A stretch of 64,000 nt of DNA, taken from Boswellia sacra (Eukaryota; Streptophyta; Magnoliopsida; Sapindales; Burseraceae). A program made the translations under genes and the position numbers. Positions 33,469-44,698 of the stretch are shown piece by piece. Position 1 is the first letter of the stretch, and each line of letters opens with the position of its first letter. Below the pieces are notes generated by a model. That model had not been told where the DNA came from and did not search any database. It worked only from the letters and a program-made list of their open reading frames with translations. The stretch lies in the NCBI GenBank assembly GCA_013180625.2, contig SNVD02000549.1, positions 1 through 64,000 of the forward strand. Reading direction: 5' to 3'.

Positions 33469-33947
33469 CTGTCCCTTGCATCCCATCCGGAGCAATTGGC
33501 TACTTGTGTCAAAGCGCTCTTCCATGTTTGCACCTTATCTAAATTCTCCTTAAAATCTTTTTCATGTTTACTAAAGATTTTTTTAAGGTGTCCTGTTTGT
33601 TTCCTTACCATGGATGGATCCACGTCATAAAAAATTGGAATGACAGTTTGTTTCATTGTGTTCATACAATGGACAATCTTAGCTAGTTCATCCAAACACC
33701 AAGTGGAGGAAGCATAATTTCTTGATAGAACAACTACTGAAAATTTTGATAATTCAATCGCTTTAAGAAGTTCATCTCGAATGACTTTTCCTCTTTCAAG
33801 TTTTTTGTCATCTTTAAATACCACAATATCTTTTCTTCTCATAGTCTCATACAAGTGGTCTATGAACCCACGACGTGTGTCTTCACCTCTAAAACTTAAG
33901 AAGACATCATATTTCGAACAAGATGAAGATACTCTTTGAGAGCTCAT
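33469..33947 (-). CDS. TNL copy II, exon 1: TIR domain (intact)
   Basis: The Met at 33947 opens MSSQRVSSSCSKYDVFLSF and RGEDTRRGF (TIR-1), then VFKDDKKLERG (TIR-2), SRNYASSTWCLDELAKI (TIR-3, with the presumed NADase catalytic Glu at residue 87) and PIFYDVDPSMVRKQTG. It ends at GACAG before the donor GTAAC. Plant TIR domains cleave NAD+ to make signalling nucleotides once the receptor oligomerises. This is the only TIR exon in the window. The Met lies just upstream of the conserved YDVFLSFRG, as usual for TNLs, and no signal peptide is seen. Confidence 0.93.
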
Positions 33948-35002
33948 GGAAGAAAACTAAGTTTTTTTCTTACGCACGTCTTATCCCTGAAATCGAAAAG
34001 AGGAAAGCCAATTCTTACTAAATATCAATAGCTAGGCAAGTAGTCAGTCATCACCACAAGAAATTGTAATTTATTTGTGTTGGATTCATGGGTGTTGGAA
34101 CGAGCTATCAAGATTAAAAAAAAAAAAAAACTAGGTGTGTTCATTTATGATTTTTTTTTAATTTCAAATAGACTTGATGCTTAAATAAGGGTATATGACT
34201 GGTTTTAAATTTTGAAAATAATATTTGAATTTATGTCATAAATATATATAGTTGATATTAAATCTTAAGTTTGATTTTTGAATTGAAATGTATTGAATAG
34301 AACAAAAAACAATTTTCAAAATTCATGAACTATCAAGACCTATTTTTTGTTGATATGATAAGACAAATTAATTTTGATTGGATGTTATGATGGCCTAGTA
34401 TACAAACTCACCTGTTTAAAATCTAAGTTTAAGAATTTGATATGAATAGTATTACTCATAATATTTATTTTACTCTCAAAATTACGATTCCCACTTCCGA
34501 ATACATATTTGGTGAGGATTAATATCAATCATTATGATTTCTAATCATTCACATTGTTGGTTAAAAAAAAAAAATTCCAAAGGCAGAATGGATTTGAGTT
34601 AGGATCCTTCTATTCGTAAAGAACCTCATTCACTACCCTTATATTACGAGAAATTATCACCTATATACATGTCTTGTACTTTTTTTTTTGTGTAACATTT
34701 CTATGTTTTCAGAAACCAATCAAGGACTACTACTGTTGTTTGTTTCTATCAATTAGCTTTTAGCTTTTTGTCAATTTCAAATTTAATTATCAAATTAACT
34801 TTAATCATAGTTATCGATTTCAAATTTAATTATTAAATTATTTTTAATCAAATTTAATTATCAAATTACCCTTAATCATAGTTTTTAACCTTTATTTTTA
34901 AACAAAATTTCACATTTAAATACGAGAAATTATATTTTTTAACATTTATCTCTCAAATAAAATAATATATTTACCCTTTCAAAACTTGGTAAGTATTAAT
35001 AT
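33948..35002. other. Upstream region of TNL copy II, no gene seen
   Basis: It should hold the promoter and 5' UTR of the minus-strand TNL, but no TATA box can be chosen with confidence in this AT-rich sequence. Three imperfect copies of a roughly 40-bp unit containing AAATTTAATTATCAAATTA lie at about 34778-34885. Confidence 0.45.
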
Positions 35003-36540
35003 TCAAACTTAATGCCTGATAAGTTACAAAACATGTATCCTACCATCAAACTAGAAGGATAATTTAGTTTTAAATGAGTAAACAATTTATTTAACTTAAC
35101 TTAATTCTAATAAGACCTAATCTACAACCAAAATCAGATTCTAATGACACAACCCAACCGAAATCCAAACAATCTAATTTATTTCCTTTTTTAAGAAAAT
35201 TAAATAGAAAATAACAAATACGATACATCCATACAAGTGGAAGACTGATCTTCGCAATTGAATTATCATACTTACTTCTGCGGCTGATGATATTTCTTTC
35301 TCTGCACAACGCACAACGCAAAACCAGAGTTAGATGACACTAACAAAACCCTCACTTAGCATTAACGTAATCACCAGTTGAAGCCACAAATACTCCTTAA
35401 TAGAGACTCTTGCAATAATTTAGCTCCGGAGAAAAATCAAAGACCATTCTGCCCCCAGCGGATGATGTGGAATCATTAGAGAAGCCAGGAGGAATCTTCA
35501 TAAGAAAATCAAATTTGTCGTATATAGGCATGCGAGGAGGAAACTATAAAATTTGCAGTTTTTTAGACGAAAGTCTATTATATTTATGGCTATTTAATTT
35601 GGTTTGGCCCACTAAACACCGACAGTCAATAGCCATTAAAAATAAAAATATTGATTGAAAAATTGGAACGAGAGCCAAGAAGATCTGTTCTTCACGCGGC
35701 CTGGATCATGTCTTTTCTGTACTCACGCGTTTTTCCGTTTCACTCCTAATTTTTTAATTAATTCTTTTGTTATTAGATTTCCGAACCTTCGTCCACTTTC
35801 ATCCCTCTATAATAAAATATTAAAAATTTATTGTTTATGAATTTGATATTTTTATTTTTAATTAAATTTATAAATATATGATTAATTTTAAATTATTTTA
35901 AATTTTTAAAAGAATAAGTGATTGAGATTGAATGTAAATTATATTAAAAAATATGCAATACCTAAAGATGTTAATGATAGTTCTACACTAAAAAATAAAA
36001 ATCGAAAAATTATGATAGTAAGTCTTTATATCAATTATAGATGATAGATAATTAACTTGAACGAATACGGCGTCGATATTCTCATTTTTGGAATATTTTA
36101 AAATTAGTTAAACTTTTGAAATTTCTTTCCTATTCATTTCAAAAATAGTTAAAGATTAGGGTAGAGAAGAAATCCTTCTCTTACAGCATCGACGTACCAC
36201 AACTCGCTTCGTACATCAAGACCTCACACACATCAGACCATGGGTGACACGGTTAGGATCACTAAGAGCACAAGAGTAACACGGCTCTCAACGAACACTT
36301 TGAAAAAGAAGATATTATTTTATGGGTCGTCTTGCAATCCAGCTGGTTTAGCCATCCGGCAGTTTTGTTATTGGCCCTTAGATTGCAAGATTTACTTTCC
36401 AATTCCAATCCAACTGCTGACTTGAAGTGTGGCTATTAATGAAAATTTTACTTGCAGCCTTATAAACCGGTCATATTCAAACCATGCATAGACCATCTCC
36501 TCGTCCCTTTGTTGATACCATTTTTTCGGTCTTTCTGCTT

Positions 36541-38604
36541 TGTTTTAGATGTTATCAAACCAAGACGAATGATAGATAAAACAAAATAATAAAATAATAA
36601 TAATATAAAAATTTTATATAAAAAATTTTAAATTAAAAAAATCACGAATTATCAGAGATAGTATTTTACTATGTAAGAAATTGTTGTAATTATATAAACT
36701 TTGAGTAGCAATTATAGACTTTGAGGTTACTCTCAATAATCATTCTCAAATACTCTAAAATATTCCCTCTTTTCCCAAACTATTTCACTCACTCAAACCC
36801 CTACGAGGAATCTTAACCACCTCATTAGAGAGGATTTTGCCTAGAGCAAGCGATGCACTTGTAACCAAAGAATATAATCCTTTATATACGTTTCCAAGTT
36901 CCAATCTTAACATTTTTCTTTTAATAATGGGATTCATCATTCATTTTTAGTAAAAATCTCCTATTTAAAATATGATTAGTCATACTTTTCTAGTTAAAAA
37001 ATGATTCTCCTATTTCTAATAAGACTCATTATTCCCTAATTTAATTAGAACTCTCCCAATAGGATTTTCATCATTATCAAGACTTTAAAAATATTTTTTA
37101 GGATTTTAGGAATATCCTTAAACCAGAGAATTACTATAATCAATAATAAACAGTATACATATTAAGAATAAATCTACTTTAACATTTTACCTCAACCACA
37201 TGTCGAAAAACATACTGAAAATTTATGGTGCAAACCCCATGTTTGTTTTTTTTCAGGAGTTTCTTAGCTATTGACATACCTTTCATGATACACTCTGCGT
37301 CCAGGTCAACCCAATACCCGTTTGTAAACTTGTGGACCTGCTAGTATTATCACATCCTCTTTCACACACTTAGTGAAATGCCATGATGATGTATATATTT
37401 TTTTTTAAGAACACGATTATCTCCCATAGCATAGGGAGACACACTATTAGCAGAACCGTCAATATTTCTTTTGGAGCTACTAGCCGAATCTACTTCACCA
37501 TTTGGACAATTTCTTTTAAGGCATCCAGATTGTCCACACCTCTAGTAGATTGCTTCCTTCTTCTTAGATTTGCTAGATTCAATAGTAGTTTCACTAGTAG
37601 CACTACCTGAAACAGGAGTTGGTTTTCCCTTCAAAACCTTGTATAAGCCATTTTGAATAAGGATATCCTTGGCTTGTACTTTCCATAAGCCAAAATTCAT
37701 TCTTCTATCAAATTTCTTTATATCAGCCTTAAAAGTAGATATTATGTTTTGCACTTTCAGTCCTGCTCTTGATGCCCTTCTAGTCTTAGTGATTTCACTT
37801 TAGATGAATATTACTCCCCAAGTAAGCTCCTAGGAAAGACAGGAGAGATCATAAGTGGTCCCACTTAAAACCTAGCATCCTTATATTTTTTTTGACAATG
37901 CTTTCTTAGACTATAACTATTCAATTACCACACCAAAACTCCAATGCACTACCAAGAACTTAAGCAAAACTTCTAATGCCCCTCCACAAACCTTAGCTCT
38001 AATACCACTTGTTGTGAAACTAAGGTGAACAATAGAGAAATAAGAGTAATAAAGTAATAACAACATAAGAATTTTACGTGAAAAACTTCAAAATCAGAGA
38101 AAAACAATGGGCATTTAGAGATAATATTCCAATACATGAAAAATTGTTACAATCATATAGACTTTGAACTCACTCTCAAAAACCATTCCCAAAGAACCCT
38201 AATACACCCCCTCTTTTCCCAAGCTAGCTTGCTCACTTACACCTCTATGAGGAATTTTAACCACCTCGTCAGAGAGAACTTTACCCAGAATTAAACCATG
38301 AGATGTTTCAAATGGTGTACTTGTAACCAATTAATATGATCCTTTATATAGGCTTCGAAGTCCCAATCTTTATCTTTTCGTTTTAGTAGTCGGATTTCTC
38401 TACATTTTCTAGTAAAATTCTCTTATTTAAAATACGATTAGTCATACTTTCTAGTTAAAATAGGATTCTCCTATTTCTAATAGGATTCTTTATTTCCTAA
38501 TTTGATTAGAACTCTCCTAATAGGATTTTCATCCTCATCAAGACTTTCGGAATATTTTTTAAGATTTTAGAAATATCCTTTTATTTAGCCGATATCCTAA
38601 TATT
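36541..38604 (-). mobile_element. Non-autonomous copia element in unit A
   Basis: Two minus-strand LTRs (about 36541-37120 and 38010-38604, both with AGGATTCTCCTATTTCTAA) enclose about 0.9 kb. Next to the 5' LTR is a Met-tRNA-type primer site on the minus strand (complement of GCTCTAATACCA near 37996-38007). The only coding remnant is a short gag piece. Roughly 80 bp at the 3' LTR junction present in unit B are missing here. Confidence 0.8.
37542..37754 (-). pseudogene. Truncated copia gag, unit A
   Basis: MQNIISTFKADIKKFDRRMN continues with FGLWKVQAKDILIQNGLYKVLKGKP and is then joined directly to the Ser/Lys-rich spacer that normally precedes the zinc knuckle. The central Gag region is absent. 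The frame stops where unit B reads CWKCGQSGH, so the knuckle is lost to a stop. It is the allele-like partner of 56475-56825. Confidence 0.8.
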
Positions 38605-39116
38605 AAAGGGGTGGCATCTGTTCTTGCTATTGGCATTCTCTCAATCCTTCTTGTTTTGGTACAATTGTTGATATATTCTATCGCAATCTTGATTTTTATG
38701 ATTAATTCCCAAAAATAAGAAATATTTAGTGAGGGTTGACATTGTGGACGCGTCGGAATCAAGACTAAAATAACTACCAAACAAAGCAGTATTGTAGGTT
38801 ACTGACACCACATTCTAACTTTTTTTTGTCTGATGGTATAGAAACAAGCAATGGCAACTTTCAAATTAGTTTAATGTGGTTGTTGTGTGCCCATATTGAT
38901 GGCTTTAAGCCACTATTCCAGCTACACCACCATGTTTTTGCTTGTGATTGTTGCATCATTGGATAGCTCACAAGTTTATGATTTTGATTCAATATATGGT
39001 GAGTGAAGCTCTTGAATAATCACCATTTCCAGCGAAGGCAATAATGGCTGTTGTCTCTTAGAAACTGTTTAGTTTAATTTCATTATCTAGATCACTATTT
39101 TTCAAGAAGATGACAT
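38605..39116. other. Unit A spacer, no gene seen
   Basis: Conserved with 57657-58173 in unit B. Both copies can be read as NSNFLLFDGIETSNG-like peptides, but the match between duplicates does not prove coding, and no family is recognised. Confidence 0.4.
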
Positions 39117-39121
39117 ATTAA

Positions 39122-40807
39122 TGTTAGATATATGTCTTAAGAGTTATGGTCATTTTCTGTGAATTTATAAAAGCATCATTAACAAACAAAGTTGTTTATT
39201 ATTTATTTTACCCAAATATGATTGTATCAATTACTAAAGGCTCTTGAACTTATCTATTGATAAAATTTCATATATATGAGATATATATTAGACATAGAAT
39301 TTTATCATAGCTCAACACAAAGTTCACAACCTATAACCAATAGTTGGACACTTTGTTTGAATAATGTTTTTATGTGGTTTGTCCTCAACGAGAAAAGGGT
39401 GAATCAACCATTTGAATGGGAGACTTTAGGACAAAGACACTTATCAACTATAAACGCATTGAACATGACCACATGAAATTTTATCATTTGGTGAAAATAC
39501 CGTAACCAAATGAAAATTACCACAACTTAGCGCTAAAAGCATTTCTATCTTAATCCTAAGTAGATATTGTACTTCTAATATACAGACTTTGATTAAAATA
39601 AAAAGTAAGATCTAAATAAAGATCAATACCTTGGTTGGTCGGAATTATTAAATCAGTATATATGTAGACATATACCCTAAATATGGAGTTCATGACTCCT
39701 AAAAGATAACAGAATACTACCTTGATGGTTTTACAAAGTTTTAAATGATGGAATCTTAGCCGAGTGTTTAGTGAAAAGTTATTTATTAAACTAAGATCTA
39801 TTTGAATAAATATAAAATTACTTAAATAGTGTAAAATTGGTATCAAAGGTTCAAATGGTAATTTATACCCAACTCTAATTATTGGTATTCTATGAAAAGT
39901 ATTAATGTAAACTTGTTGCTCAATGGATAGAGCTTTAAAATAATATAATTTAATCAAATTAAATTATTAAGCTTTGCAAAGAATATTTAATTCAAGACTA
40001 CAACTTTAGACCTATAGTGGAATGGACCTAAGTTAATAAGTGTAACCTACTGTAATTATGAGATAATATGATACTAGGCCTAACTTATTGGAGTTTGTAA
40101 TTAATTAACTATGTCCATCAAGATCTTCTTACTAGTTGATTAAAAGGTACTTAAATTTTATTGGACTAATAAAAATAAATTTATTTAATCTATTAAGGCT
40201 TATTGAAGAATAAGGCTAGATATTAAATTAAATAATTAAATAAATCTAGTTAGGTCTTTTATTTAATTAATAGGGATTAATTAAAAAAAAGGCTAAGTTA
40301 TATCGTTTAAATTATAAGCCTAATATAAGAGTTTGACTTTTATAAGATGTCCAAGTTCTATAAGGATTCTATGAAACTAGAGCCCTAATTAAACTAGGAT
40401 TTAGAAATTTCAACTGGACAAGGACTTGAGGAGATATATAAATTAAGTTGTAAGATTTCAAAAACTTTAGTGTGCCCTAGAAGACAAAAAAGGTCAAGCC
40501 TCCCTACCCTGCCCTGAAGTTTGTATCAAACTAGCTTCCTGTACTATGATTTGTGCAAACACCATTTAGGCCTCCCAAGGGTTGCATTTGAATTGCTTTA
40601 GTGCTACTTGACCCCCTTGTTCTTTGATTTTAGGTATGGTCCTGTGTTGATTGATGTCCACATACCTAATTCAAATCCCTTACAGTCATACCTCAAATCA
40701 AAGTAATGAAAAAGCACAAAAAAATATGAAGTCCATATTCACTATATCGTAATCCCAAAGTAGATTCCACTGTGTTGAGCTGATCAAATTTAGTTCGAGA
40801 TCCCACA
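39122..40807 (+). mobile_element. Solo LTR, copia type, unit A
   Basis: Starts TGTTAGATATATGTCTTAAG, a common opening of plant copia LTRs, and ends GATCCCACA, 1686 bp. The left target copy ATTAA is at 39117-39121; the right copy has decayed to ATAAC, while the unit B counterpart keeps both copies perfect. There is no internal region. Confidence 0.85.
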
Positions 40808-40912
40808 ATAACCCTAAATTTTATTGTAGATAAGTTAAATATAGCAGTGTTTGTGGTAGCTTTGGAAACCTATAGGTCTAATGATAGCCTCGTAGTTAAT
40901 ATATACTCTTTA

Positions 40913-41288
40913 AGAAAAATTTCATAAATAGCCCTAAGGTTTGACAAATTATTGAAATGACCCTATATTTTTGAAAATCTTCACAAATAACCCTAGTGTT
41001 AGTTCCTTTTACTTCTCATTAGCTAGTATAATGCTAGCAAATGAAGAGTGAGGTAAGAGAGATGAGATAAAGCAAATGAAGGTGAGATGAGTTTATGTAA
41101 TGGATGATAAGTGAGATGAGATAAAGCAAATAAGGGTGAGATAAGTTTCTATAATGGATGAAGAACTAGATGAGATAAAGCAAATGAGGATAAGATGTCA
41201 TATATAGTAGTTGATTTGTAGCTATTGGGGAACAGTTCTTTTGCATTGCCAATGCATATTTTATAGGGCTATTTGTAAAATTCTCTCA
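40913..41288. mobile_element. Small TIR element at the A/B junction
   Basis: The left end AAATTTCATAAATAGCCCTA is inverted at the right as TAGGGCTATTTGTAAAATTC. It contains a tandem repeat of about 54 bp, three copies starting GATGAGATAAAGCAAAT at 41061, 41114 and 41169. A related left end without the right half occurs at the end of unit B (59945-60005), so the duplication breakpoint is in or next to this element. Confidence 0.65.
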
Positions 41289-41490
41289 ATAGTCAAATCA
41301 AAATAAAATTTAATTTCGAACTTACCACCTAATAAGTTACAAAACACGTATTCTACCATCAAACTAAAGAGATAATTTAAATTTAAATGAAAAAACAATT
41401 TATTTAACCTAACTTAATTCTAATGAGACCTAATCTATGACCAAAATAAGATTCCAGTGACACAATCCTAACTGAAATCCAAGCAATCTA

Positions 41491-42701
41491 TTGGCTTCGA
41501 GATATGTCGAGATGCGTCAAGTTGATTATGTCGAGCTTATTTGTGTCAAGTGTGGTTGTCGAGATTTTGTCGAGTTTCGATTTTTGTCTAGTGTCGAGAT
41601 TTTGTCGAGCGTCGAGATTTTGTTAAGTGTCATGATTTTGTCGAGTTTCGATTTTTGTCTAGTGTCGAGATTTTGTCGAGCATCGAGATTTTGTCGAGTG
41701 TTGTGATTATGTCACATGTCGAGTTTGTTGTGTCAAACTTGTTGCGTGTCGAGTTTCAAATGTCGAGTGGTGTATGTCGAGCACTTGTACTGAGAAGTTG
41801 GTGACGAGATTGTTGGTGTCAACATACATGTGTCATGCACATATTATATTTTGATCAACTTATGATAAAACAAGAATGTTATTTTGATTATTATTTTACT
41901 GTTTTTAGAATTATATTTTAGGAAGTATTTGATTTATAATAAATATATTTTTAGATTAGGATATAGTATCTTGTATCCTAATTAGAATAGATATTTATCC
42001 TAATTTCTTAGGAGCTTAATTATATCATTTCCTATTTTATTTCTCCTAATCCTAATATGATTTTGATGTAGATCTTTTACAGGATTTCTAGGAGATTTCG
42101 TCCAGGCCTCTCACTATATATACCATGTCATAATTGAAGGCTAAAGAGATAGAGCAGAAAGAAGAATAACAGGTTAGCTGATTTAGTTTTAAGAGAGTCT
42201 TGATTTTGGCATTCCATAAATTAATAGAAGAGCTTCAATGCAAATTGGGATGCTTCTTTAATTTGATACTTTGAGTCTTTTAATACATGTATGAGTGGTA
42301 GAAATCATACATGAGTTGTTGATTGAGTCTGTGTGAGTTAGTAGACACTTGAGATAACTTGCGGGTTAAGTATTTATGTAATTCAGCGTTAGACACCGTG
42401 TGTTATGTATAACTTAGCATTGTGCTATTAAGTTATCTGTGACAGAGAGTGGGCAGTGTCACTATAGTTTATGATCTTTGCAAAGATTTTATTTTATAAA
42501 GATTAGGTCAGTGTGTGAGGGTGAGTCAGCACTGTAAAAGGTCCTAAAGATTGAACAAACAAAAACTTAGTGAATTGCAGCTCTATAGCTGTCCGTGGAC
42601 GTAGGTTTTATAACCGAACCACGTAAAAATCATCCTATGCCAATTTACTTTACAGTTTACTGTTTTATTTTATATAACTGCATACTTCCAGAACTCTCAC
42701 A
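41491..42701 (+). mobile_element. Solo LTR, copia type, with GTCGAG-rich 5' part
   Basis: Flanked by a perfect ATCTA duplication (41486-41490 and 42702-42706), whose empty site is at 35172-35176 in unit A. The 3' part has the copia R/U5 signature GGACGTAGGTTTTATAACCG and ends CTCTCACA. The first 320 bp (41491-41810) are a degenerate array of GTCGAGATTTT and GTCGAGTTTCG units. A canonical TGTTGGTGTC start occurs at 41811, so the array may be an expansion of, or an insertion into, the LTR. Confidence 0.75.
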
Positions 42702-42706
42702 ATCTA

Positions 42707-43545
42707 ATTTATTTCTTTTTTAAAAAAATTAAATGGAAAATAGAAATCTAATAAAATAAAAAAGAATAAAAATCTATATCAAATTAAAAAAAATGACTCT
42801 TACCAAGTGATTTGGAATTCTTATGCGCACATCTAACCTGTTCACTTTATCCTATTCTTCTAAGAATTAGCTTTCAGTCTTGCTTGATACAATTTCAAAT
42901 AATATTGTCCACAACCAATAAAAATGAAGGGTATTAAAAATCCAATTTTTTAGCATGTGAAAAGTACCTATCAACTTGAAGAGTTGAACCAACCAAAACC
43001 GAACCGCCTGTTTATCAATTTTTATAATCATTGTTTATCTTTTGCAAAAAGGAAGGTTGTTAAAGTGACATACTTTTTGCATCTTACTTTTTACACATCA
43101 AACACTCACTTCAACAGTTGTTAAAAAGAAAATCAAATAGCAGCAATTCGTGAAGCAATACGCATAAATAAAAAATACAATCCATCGATACAAGTGGAAG
43201 ACTAATCTGCACAATTGAATTATCGTACTTACTTCCATGGCTGATGTTATTTCTTTCTCTGCACAACGCACAATGCAAAATAAGAGTTAGATGACACTAA
43301 CAAAACCCTCACTTAGTATTAACGTAATCAGCAGTTGAAGCCACAAATACTCCTGAATAAAGAGTCTTTTGCAATAATTTAGCTCTGGAGAAAGTCCAAG
43401 ACCATTCTGCCCCGGTGGATGATGTGGAACTCATTAGAGAAGTCAGGAGTAATCTTCATAATAAAATGTAATTTATTATTTATAGGCATGTAAGAAGGAA
43501 ACTATAGAATTACTATCGTGATGCAGTTTTTTAGACAAAAGTCTA
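42707..43545. other. Unit B spacer, no gene seen
   Basis: Aligns with 35177-35577 except for about 400 bp (42750-43160) found only in B. That piece could be an insertion in B or a deletion in A; no terminal repeats were recognised. Confidence 0.5.
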
Positions 43546-43554
43546 TTATGTTTA
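43546..43554. repeat. Left 9-bp target duplication of the MULE
   Basis: TTATGTTTA. The right copy at 52217-52225 is TTGTATTTA and the empty site in unit A (35578-35586) is TTATATTTA: one change in each copy. Nine bases is the standard MULE duplication length. Confidence 0.9.
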
Positions 43555-44698
43555 AGAAAAATTTAAATATTGACCTAAATTAAGGATCATGTTGTAAATA
43601 TAATCTACTCCTAAAAAATTTGAATGCAATGACGATTTAGACTGTGAAATTATTTAAATACTCATATTAATTTAATTAATTCAAACGAAGCTTATATTTA
43701 CTTTGGTCTGCAGTAGTTTGACTACTCTCACAACCCGCATTCCTCTTGATTACACTCAAACTATTGCAAAGTCTCACTCCCTCGATCATATGTATCAATA
43801 AATCTTAAAGATCTAAGTTAGAAAAGGTAAAAAAATCCGTGCTTAACATATTTTTCGTTGATTTAGTTTATGCATTTTGTGTTTAGTTCATACATTTGTG
43901 TTTTAGTTCACACATCTTGTGTTTAAATCATATTAAAAACTCAAGAATCGGTGTACCTATCGTTGTTGAAGTGTTATTAGTACTATAGGTGGCCAAGAAA
44001 CGTGTATTTGCAGTGAAAATGTGGAAACTGTCTAAGGAAGATGACGACTTGATACGGTTTTCGCTATTATCAAGTGTCGAGCAATATATCCGACACATGG
44101 TAGACAGTTTCTGATGAGGTTGATCGAATAGCTCGACAGAAACCATATACTAGCATCACAAAATTGTTGTCTTATGTCGGATTAAGTCGATACTCATTAT
44201 CGTGTGTCGATTTATCTCTATCGTGTGTCGTGTTCTGTCTTGTGTCAAGTTGCTCGACAATTTTTGTTGAGTCTCATCAAGCGTTCGGGCAAATTTTTTT
44301 TTTGAGTTTTTTGCATTTTTCCATGATTTGAATATTGAGGGATGTTTATTGACATGTCTACTACATGTAGGATGGAAACTTTTCGCATTTTGATTTGGTA
44401 CAATAGTTCTTGAAAGATGCAACATAATGGTGGTTACGTTTACATGGGGGGAGGTCGAAGTCGTTGATACTTCATAAGTGTACCAGTTACAATGAGGTGG
44501 TGAGATGTTTAGCTACAGAAATGGGTTTAGGATCTGAGTAAGAAAAACATAAGTTTAGTTGTGCAATTCTGTTCCAAAGGTCCCCCACCAGTGCCAACCC
44601 CCATCGAGACTGACAAAGATGTATGTTTTTACATACAATATAATCTGGAGGACTAGCAGTCATATACACCACTAATCGTTATAGTTAAAGATAGGGAC

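Larger units (their letters stand above)
23099..33947 (-). pseudogene. TNL copy II: six-exon TIR-NB-LRR gene with two frameshifts
   Basis: Exons on the minus strand: 33469-33947 (TIR), 27804-28896 (NB-ARC), 27402-27670, 25842-27298 (LRR, C-JID), 25268-25447 and 23099-23279. Splice sites are GT-AG and phases join through exon 5. TNLs are intracellular receptors: TIR enzyme, NB-ARC switch, LRR-C-JID sensor. Exon 3 is one base shorter than in copy I (269 against 270 bp), giving a stop at 27560-27562. Exon 4 has a second shift near 26205-26255. The remaining coding potential is TIR plus NB-ARC plus a short tail, about 560 residues, similar to known TIR-NB proteins. Either error could be a sequencing artefact. 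Confidence 0.85.
35003..41030. repeat. Segmental tandem duplication, unit A
   Basis: Aligns along its length with unit B (about 41310-60005) once B's own insertions are removed: landmarks at 35030, 35290, 35690, 36060, 36330, 37560, 38880, 39122 and 40860 have counterparts in order. Both share a deleted copia element and a solo LTR, which therefore predate the duplication. No host gene is recognised in it. Unit A keeps the empty target sites at 35172-35176, 35578-35586 and 36196-36203. Confidence 0.9.

Noticed and set aside
39556..39957. 133-codon minus-strand frame
   Set aside because: It is within the unit A solo LTR and not kept open in the unit B twin.
41057..41195. Regularly spaced 54-bp repeats considered as a CRISPR-like array
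   Set aside because: This is a plant nuclear sequence; the copies are near-contiguous tandem repeats without unique spacers.
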